Source: Haloarcula rubra (GTDB lineage Archaea; Halobacteriota; Halobacteria; Halobacteriales; Haloarculaceae). Taken from it: DNA of 64,000 nucleotides. Of the stretch, positions 59,458 to 64,000 are shown piece after piece. The number at the start of each line of letters is the position of its first letter. Within the stretch, counting starts at the first letter, position 1. The DNA is taken from positions 121,758-185,757 of the forward strand of contig NZ_RKLR01000009.1 of the NCBI RefSeq assembly GCF_019599465.1, in the 5' to 3' direction. The notes under the pieces were generated by a model that did no database searches, was not told the origin of the DNA, and saw only the letters and a list, made by a program, of their open reading frames with translations. A program made the position numbers and the translations under genes.

Positions 59458-59949
59458 TTAGAAGTGGACGTCGGCGGGCACGATCCAGAGCTCCTCGCTC
59501 TCCTCCAGCACTCGATCCAGTTGCTCGCGGTGACGGATACCGTTCGCATATTCGTTGTACAGGAAGATCGTTGGCCCGTCGTAGGCGCCGACCTGGTGGA
59601 AGGCGTGCCGAGCGAGTTCTTCGTCGCGCATGATCTCCTCATCGGAAAGTTCGTCAAGTGCCTCCCTCACCCGTTCGAGATTCCGCTCGAACTCCTCTTT
59701 CGTCGCCTCCCAGCCACGCTCAAGCAGGTCTTGGCCATCGTCGGAGTCGACGGGGGCTGCAGTCGGCAACTCACCCCATCGGGCCTTCCCCGCAACGGAC
59801 GTGTCTTCCTCATCAAAAGTCACGTGGTAGTCGAAGACTGCGCCAGCGTGTGGGTCCGCGCCGACCAGGCGGTCGAACACCGTCTTTCCGGTGGATAGTG
59901 CTTCGTCTTCTGTCGATGCTTCTACCAGGCTGTAAATGACCATGTGCAT
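59458..59949 (-). CDS. Hypothetical protein (163 aa)
   Basis: A 163-residue acidic alpha/beta protein from ATG 59949 (MHMVIYSLVEASTEDEALST), continuing with TVFDRLVGADPHAGAVFDYH and ATKEEFERNLERVREALDEL, then PTIFLYNEYANGIRHREQLD. Such small haloarchaeal proteins often lie next to zinc-ribbon genes on plasmids. The longer ORF start (60018) is inside the leader hairpin and is rejected. Confidence 0.7.
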   Translation of the reverse strand: MHMVIYSLVEASTEDEALSTGKTVFDRLVGADPHAGAVFDYHVTFDEEDTSVAGKARWGELPTAAPVDSDDGQDLLERGWEATKEEFERNLERVREALDELSDEEIMRDEELARHAFHQVGAYDGPTIFLYNEYANGIRHREQLDRVLEESEELWIVPADVHF

Positions 59950-60004
59950 CTCGAACACCTCGAAGCGCCGACGCACCGGGAGTCGTTGCTCGCTTGCTCC
60001 TGCT

Positions 60005-60036
60005 GCGCCGGCACCCATCGCCGGCGCTCGAAAAAC
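60005..60036 (-). promoter_or_regulatory. Leader hairpin with T5 run (gene at 59949)
   Basis: Minus strand: T5, CGA, then GCGCCGGC ... GCCGGCGC, perfect 8-bp arms; the strongest stem of the set, about 55 nt before the ATG. Confidence 0.6.
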
Positions 60037-60055
60037 CTGATCTAGCGGTCGATTC

Positions 60056-60478
60056 TTAGGAGTCGTTCGCTCGGTCGACAGTGATGGTCAGGTCCCCAGA
60101 CTCGTAGTCGGCCTCGAAGTCGACGGTGAACGCATCCGAGTCGTACGCGGCGTGGTAGGCACGGTGTCGTTCGAGCGACCCCGTCGCCTTGAAGTGGAAG
60201 AACGCAGCTGCAGTGTAGGGCTTGCTCTGCGTCTCGATTTGCGTTTCGACTGACGCCGGAAGTGCGATCTGTGGCGTGTCGGTGTCAATACTCGCAGCGA
60301 ACGCCTTCGCTTCCTCGACGCTCGCCTGCGAATGTACGGGCGTCTCGCCGGTGAGCACGTTTACCGGGGTTTCCGTGTCGTCGGTGAACAGGACATCGTG
60401 GAAGGTGTGCGTCCCGAGGACTGCGTCGGGACCGAACTCACAATCGTGGAATGGATCGTCGTCTGGATTCTCGCGCAT
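60056..60478 (-). CDS. Hypothetical protein (140 aa)
   Basis: A 140-residue acidic protein from ATG 60478 (MRENPDDDPFHDCEFG). GTHTFHDVLFTDDTETPVNV, ASVEEAKAFAASIDTDTPQI, AAAFFHFKATGSLERHRAYH and a strand-rich acidic end. No family recognised. It closes the backbone array; next is the ZntA-like gene region. Confidence 0.65.
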   Translation of the reverse strand: MRENPDDDPFHDCEFGPDAVLGTHTFHDVLFTDDTETPVNVLTGETPVHSQASVEEAKAFAASIDTDTPQIALPASVETQIETQSKPYTAAAFFHFKATGSLERHRAYHAAYDSDAFTVDFEADYESGDLTITVDRANDS

Positions 60479-60485
60479 CAAATCA

Positions 60486-60503
60486 GAGCCCACGGTGGGG
60501 CTC
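60486..60503 (-). promoter_or_regulatory. Small hairpin before the gene at 60478
   Basis: GAGCCC-ACGGTG-GGGCTC, perfect 6-bp arms, 7 nt before the ATG. It has no T5 run, so it is only a distant member of the leader family. Confidence 0.35.
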
Positions 60504-60598
60504 AGTCCTTTCTGCCCCAGACAAACCACAACTTGTCTCGATGTAGCGGAGGTAAGTCCCGAAAGAAGAGCGTCCTGCCCGCACTTCCCGCCGCAGAG

Positions 60599-62971
60599 TC
60601 AGGCGTCGATGATTCGATCGGGCTCAATCCGGGACAACCGCATCGCGTTCCCGGTGACGCCGAGGCTCATCCCCATATCTCCGACAACGACTGCCAGCGC
60701 AACGCTGACCAGGCCCAGCGGCACGCCTAGCGCGAGCAGGAGCTTCACGCCGAGGCTGGCCCAGATGTTCTGCCGGATCACACCGTTGGCCGTATGCGAC
60801 AGATCGTACAAGTACGGGAGTTTCCCGATGTCGTCGCCCATCAACGCAATATCAGCCGTTTCGAGGGCGGTGTCGGTGCCGGCGGCGCCCATCGCGATGC
60901 CGACCTCCGCAGTGGCGAGCGCGGGGGCGTCGTTGATGCCGTCGCCGACCATCGCGACCTCCCCGTACTCCGCCTGTAACTCTTCGACCGCGTCGACCTT
61001 CTCGTCGGGTAGGAGTTCGGCGCGATACTCATCGACACCGACCTGCTCGGCGATGGCGCGGGCGGTGCCCTCGTTGTCGCCGGTCAGCATCACCACGCGC
61101 TCAACGCCCAGCTCGTGCAGGCGTTCGACAGCCCGCTTCGAGGCCGGGCGCACCTCGTCGGCGATGGCGATTGCACCCAGCAGTTCCGACTCCGTCCCGA
61201 CGATAACGACCGTCTTGCCCTCCCGCTCCAGTGAGGTGAGCGCGTCCTCGGCGAACGCCCCGTCGTCGGCCTCGGTCGCCTCTTCCGCCACGACGCCGCC
61301 GTCTGTCTCGCGGCGTGCTCGAGCGAGGTCGAAGCCCAGCTCCTCGAAGAGCGCGGGCTTGCCCGCATAGTACGTCTCGCCGTCGATCTCGCCCCGGATG
61401 CCCTTCCCCGTGAGGCTCTCGAAGCCACTCGGGTCGGGCAGGTCGCCCACGCCCGCCTCCTCAGCACGGGCGAGAATCGCCGCAGCGATGGGGTGCTCAC
61501 TGCGCCGCTCCAGCCCGGCGGCGCGACGGAGCAGATCATCCTCAGTGGTGTCGCCGACCGGGACGACATCGGTGACGGCGAGTTCGCCCTTCGTGAGCGT
61601 CCCCGTCTTGTCGAGCGCGACGGCATCGACTTCGCCCATCGCTTCGAGGTAGTTGCCGCCCTTGATCAGGACGCCGTTCTTCGCGGCGCTGGTGATGCCC
61701 GACACCACCGAGACGGGTGTGGAGATGACGAACGCACAGGGGCAGGCGATTACCAGCAGGGTGAGCCCGCGGATGAACCAGGTCTGCCAGTCGCCGGCGA
61801 AAGTGAACCCGTACCCGGCCACGTCCACCGAGATGGGGTCGGCGATAACCAGCGGCGGGATAGCGGCGGTCAGGATTGCCAGCACGACGACGAGGGGTGT
61901 GTAGTAGCCGGAGAAGCGGTCGACGAACTGCTCAGACTCGGTCTTCTTCGCCTGTGCGCCCTGTACCATCTCGATGATGCGCGAGAGCGTCGAATCGCCA
62001 GCGGTCGAGGTGACCTCTACCTCGAGGTACCCCTCTTCGTTGATCGCGCCGGCGTAGACCTCGTCGCCGGCAGTCTTGTCGACGGGGACGCTCTCGCCCG
62101 TGATCGGCGACTGGTCGACTGCACTCTCGCCGTCGATGACCGTTCCGTCGAGCGGAATCTTGTCGCCGGGGCGGACGACGACGGTCTCGCCAACGTCGAC
62201 CTCCTCGGCGGGAACGGTCACTTCCTCACCATCGCGAAGGACGGTCGCCTCGTCGGGCGAGAGTTCCATCAGCTCGCGCAGGGAGTCCCGTGCCCTGTCC
62301 ATCGCGTAGTCCTCGAGCAGCTCGGCGATGCTGAATAGGACGGCCAGCGTGGCGGCCTCGACGAAGTAGCCGATACCGGTCGCCGCGATGATCGCCGTCC
62401 CCATCAGCAGGTCGATGTCGAGGCTTCGGTTCTTCGCGGAGTAGTACCCGCTACGGACGACGGGGATGCCGCTGGCGGCGACGGCGCCGAGGAACAGGAC
62501 ATCTGCGATGTGGAGCGGGTACTCGAGGACGCTCGCCACCGTGACGTTCTGTCCGGTGAGGAGGAATTCGAAGAGGAGGCCGAGCGTGACGAACGCCGCG
62601 CCGAGCCACGTCTTCTTCGCGCGAGGACTCGTCCAGACCTCCGATGGTGGCGCGATGTCGACGCCGTCGGTCGCCTGGTTGTCCTCATCATCGCCCTCAG
62701 CGTCCGAGCCCCCGACGACCTCGTAGCCGGCGCCTTCAATCGCCTTGATTACGTCGGCTTCGCTAGTCCGATCAGGGTCGTACGTGACGTTGGCCGTGCC
62801 GGTGGTCGGCTGGAGCGTGGCGTCAGTAATGCCGTCGACACGCTGGAGGCTCTTGTCCACCTTTTGGGCGCAAGAGGGACAGTCCATCTCGGGAACGGCG
62901 AGGCGGGCGGTCAGCTCACGTCGCTGTCCGCCGCCGCTCGTTTCTCCTGCTGCGTCCGGATTCTCTGTCAT
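60599..62971 (-). CDS. ZntA-like Zn/Cd/Pb-type P1B ATPase
   Basis: A 790-residue pump from ATG 62971 (MTENPDAAGE). One HMA domain (MDCPSCAQKVD, Cys31, Cys34), actuator TGESVPVDKT (291-300), transmembrane CPC (410-412, IACPCAFVISTP), phosphorylation site DKTGTLTK (Asp454) and GDGINDAPALAT. The last helices carry VVGDMGMSLGVTGNAMRLSR, the pattern of the Zn/Cd/Pb group and not of copper pumps. It probably exports Zn2+, Cd2+ or Pb2+. The HTH gene 60 bp upstream likely controls it. Confidence 0.93.
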   Translation of the reverse strand: MTENPDAAGETSGGGQRRELTARLAVPEMDCPSCAQKVDKSLQRVDGITDATLQPTTGTANVTYDPDRTSEADVIKAIEGAGYEVVGGSDAEGDDEDNQATDGVDIAPPSEVWTSPRAKKTWLGAAFVTLGLLFEFLLTGQNVTVASVLEYPLHIADVLFLGAVAASGIPVVRSGYYSAKNRSLDIDLLMGTAIIAATGIGYFVEAATLAVLFSIAELLEDYAMDRARDSLRELMELSPDEATVLRDGEEVTVPAEEVDVGETVVVRPGDKIPLDGTVIDGESAVDQSPITGESVPVDKTAGDEVYAGAINEEGYLEVEVTSTAGDSTLSRIIEMVQGAQAKKTESEQFVDRFSGYYTPLVVVLAILTAAIPPLVIADPISVDVAGYGFTFAGDWQTWFIRGLTLLVIACPCAFVISTPVSVVSGITSAAKNGVLIKGGNYLEAMGEVDAVALDKTGTLTKGELAVTDVVPVGDTTEDDLLRRAAGLERRSEHPIAAAILARAEEAGVGDLPDPSGFESLTGKGIRGEIDGETYYAGKPALFEELGFDLARARRETDGGVVAEEATEADDGAFAEDALTSLEREGKTVVIVGTESELLGAIAIADEVRPASKRAVERLHELGVERVVMLTGDNEGTARAIAEQVGVDEYRAELLPDEKVDAVEELQAEYGEVAMVGDGINDAPALATAEVGIAMGAAGTDTALETADIALMGDDIGKLPYLYDLSHTANGVIRQNIWASLGVKLLLALGVPLGLVSVALAVVVGDMGMSLGVTGNAMRLSRIEPDRIIDA

Positions 62972-63031
62972 TACCTCACGGTAGGAGTGGGAGTTCCATA
63001 TGTCTTTGTTGGAATATTCCAACTGCGGCCC

Positions 63032-63781
63032 TCAGTGCGATGCCAGCCGTTCTTCCGCTACCCGCTCGCCGGCGACATGTTGCTTCGCCAAATGTTCTTC
63101 CGCCCGACGGAGTCGGTAGGTGAGTGTTGACCGTGGCACGTCGAGATGCTCGGCGAGTTCGCCGACGTCGACCTCGCGGGGTGACTCGTAGTAGCCGTGT
63201 TCGACAGCGGCCTGGAGTGCGGCCTCCTGTGCTGGCGGCAGGCCGCTCGGTGTCCCGTCGCCTCCCCCAGCTGATGTCGTCGTATCCGCGGTGCGGAGCA
63301 TCTCCATCTGGGCGCATTCCCCGACGGCAACCCCGAGGGAATCGAAGAACGCCGCCACATCGCCCTCGTCGGAGTGAATGAGCCGCCACGTGTAGTGGCG
63401 GCCCTCGTGACGGGTCTCGAACAGCACACCGTCGCCGAGGTGGTCGCGGGCGATGTGGGGGACTGAGGCACAGGCAGGGGTCCGCTCCCAGTCGGAGTAG
63501 AGGATGAGCGTGTCGTCCGTGCGGTCGAGGACACGGGTGGTCTGGGTTGCGCCGCAGTCCTCGGTGGCGAGACAGTCGGCGTAGTAGTCGCTGTTGCGAA
63601 ACGCGTCCTCGATGGCGTCGAGTGCGTCCGGAGTGCCGGTGGCATGGTCGACTCGCCAGAGCTGGTCGGCAGTGGCGTGCAGCGAGAGTGAACGAACGCG
63701 AGCGTCGGGGTGGTCTGCGAGGGCGTCCGCCACCCTGTTGCAGCCGGGCTCGTATTCGAGAGCGAAGACGAGTTCGCGCAT
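63032..63781 (-). CDS. HTH_10 (bacterio-opsin activator type) regulator
   Basis: A 249-residue protein from ATG 63781 (MRELVFALEYEPGC). The N-terminal domain has several Cys and His (ADCLATEDCGATQT, ACASVPHIARDH) that could sense a metal. The end is the HTH_10 domain: LPPAQEAALQAAVEHGYYES, VDVGELAEHLDVPRSTLTYR. Such regulators often sit beside P-type ATPases in haloarchaea. It precedes the ZntA-like gene on the same strand with a 60-bp gap. Confidence 0.88.
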   Translation of the reverse strand: MRELVFALEYEPGCNRVADALADHPDARVRSLSLHATADQLWRVDHATGTPDALDAIEDAFRNSDYYADCLATEDCGATQTTRVLDRTDDTLILYSDWERTPACASVPHIARDHLGDGVLFETRHEGRHYTWRLIHSDEGDVAAFFDSLGVAVGECAQMEMLRTADTTTSAGGGDGTPSGLPPAQEAALQAAVEHGYYESPREVDVGELAEHLDVPRSTLTYRLRRAEEHLAKQHVAGERVAEERLASH

Positions 63782-63842
63782 ACCCCGACTAAGGCCTGCC
63801 ACGACATAACCCATGGCTTGGGGCGATGTCTACTGGCGGGTA

Positions 63843-64000
63843 TCAGATCACGTCGTCCGGGTCGTGAACCTCCTGCATTCGCTGTGCTTCGGCCGCGTAT
63901 TGCTCCTGGAGGTCGGGGTCATCGACCATGCCAAGATTGCCGGGTTCAGCATCGACTGCTGCTGTCGTATCTCGGACGTCGGTGAAGGACGTGAGTGCGC
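63843..64000 (-). CDS. C-terminal end of an acidic protein (runs off the window)
   Basis: A minus-strand frame is open from the window end to TGA at 63843-63845 and shows 52 residues: ALTSFTDVRDTTAAVDAEPG, MVDDPDLQEQYAAEAQRMQE and VHDPDDVI. Acidic, helical, haloarchaeal in style. Too little is visible to name it. Confidence 0.5.
   Translation of the reverse strand, partial: ALTSFTDVRDTTAAVDAEPGNLGMVDDPDLQEQYAAEAQRMQEVHDPDDVI

Noticed and set aside
60222..62338. Long plus-strand frames across the ZntA-like gene
   Set aside because: Ser/Pro/Arg-rich shadows of a gene with complete ATPase motifs.

Overview
The window is haloarchaeal DNA (class Halobacteria). Almost every protein is acidic. There are Tat signals with a lipobox, a halocyanin-type cupredoxin, two Orc1/Cdc6 initiators, an archaeal family B DNA polymerase, a bacterio-opsin-activator-type HTH regulator, a class III PHA synthase and several leaderless promoters with TATA boxes 25-32 nt before the start codon. 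The replication and partition genes, many toxin-antitoxin pairs, an integrase and metal-resistance cargo, with no housekeeping genes, point to a megaplasmid or secondary replicon. No tRNA, rRNA, CRISPR array or intact transposase was seen. Layout: (1) 1-12.1 kb is a copper/metal handling region: the end of a multicopper oxidase, Met/Gly-rich membrane proteins with C-terminal SHOCT domains (four, one fused to a halocyanin domain), a DUF302 protein, a thioredoxin-like protein, an ABC-2 exporter, cysteine-rich microproteins, a CuA-type lipoprotein and a CDF cation exporter. (2) 12.2-14.2 kb encodes a PHA synthase and a YHS-MaoC hydratase. (3) 14.3-21.3 kb holds a tyrosine recombinase, a nucleotidyltransferase/HEPN-like pair, a small inverted-repeat element, a ParA partition operon flanked by AT-rich repeats, and an HTH-nucleotidyltransferase pair. 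(4) 22-31.3 kb has a complete type I restriction-modification operon (hsdM-hsdS-hsdR) and a membrane protein. (5) 31.4-43.3 kb is the replication zone: two Orc1/Cdc6 genes, a SRAP protein, a DUF262/HNH nuclease, a RecA-like-fold protein with PolB, and a replication origin with repeated boxes on both sides of the second orc gene. (6) 43.4-60.5 kb is mostly minus-strand plasmid genes (VapBC, SWIM zinc finger, ArdC-like antirestriction, zinc ribbons, DUF6166 proteins) carrying two more copies of the HTH-nucleotidyltransferase pair, interrupted at 49.6-54.7 kb by a mercury/copper module (CopZ-like chaperone, P-type ATPase, ArsR, MerA, HxlR). (7) 60.6-63.8 kb has a ZntA-like P-type ATPase and its likely regulator. 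The most unusual structure is a family of eight 41-43 bp dyads (10-bp arms TTAACCAACA / TGTTGGTTAA around an unconserved 21-23 nt spacer) between 33.3 and 54.8 kb. They sit at the borders of gene modules: around the DUF262 gene, around one toxin-antitoxin-like cassette, around the metal-resistance insert and next to the origin. A second family, a GC-rich hairpin next to an A5 run (T5 on the coding strand), precedes about a dozen minus-strand genes between 45 and 60.5 kb. Together they suggest a modular plasmid backbone with shared border and leader signals.
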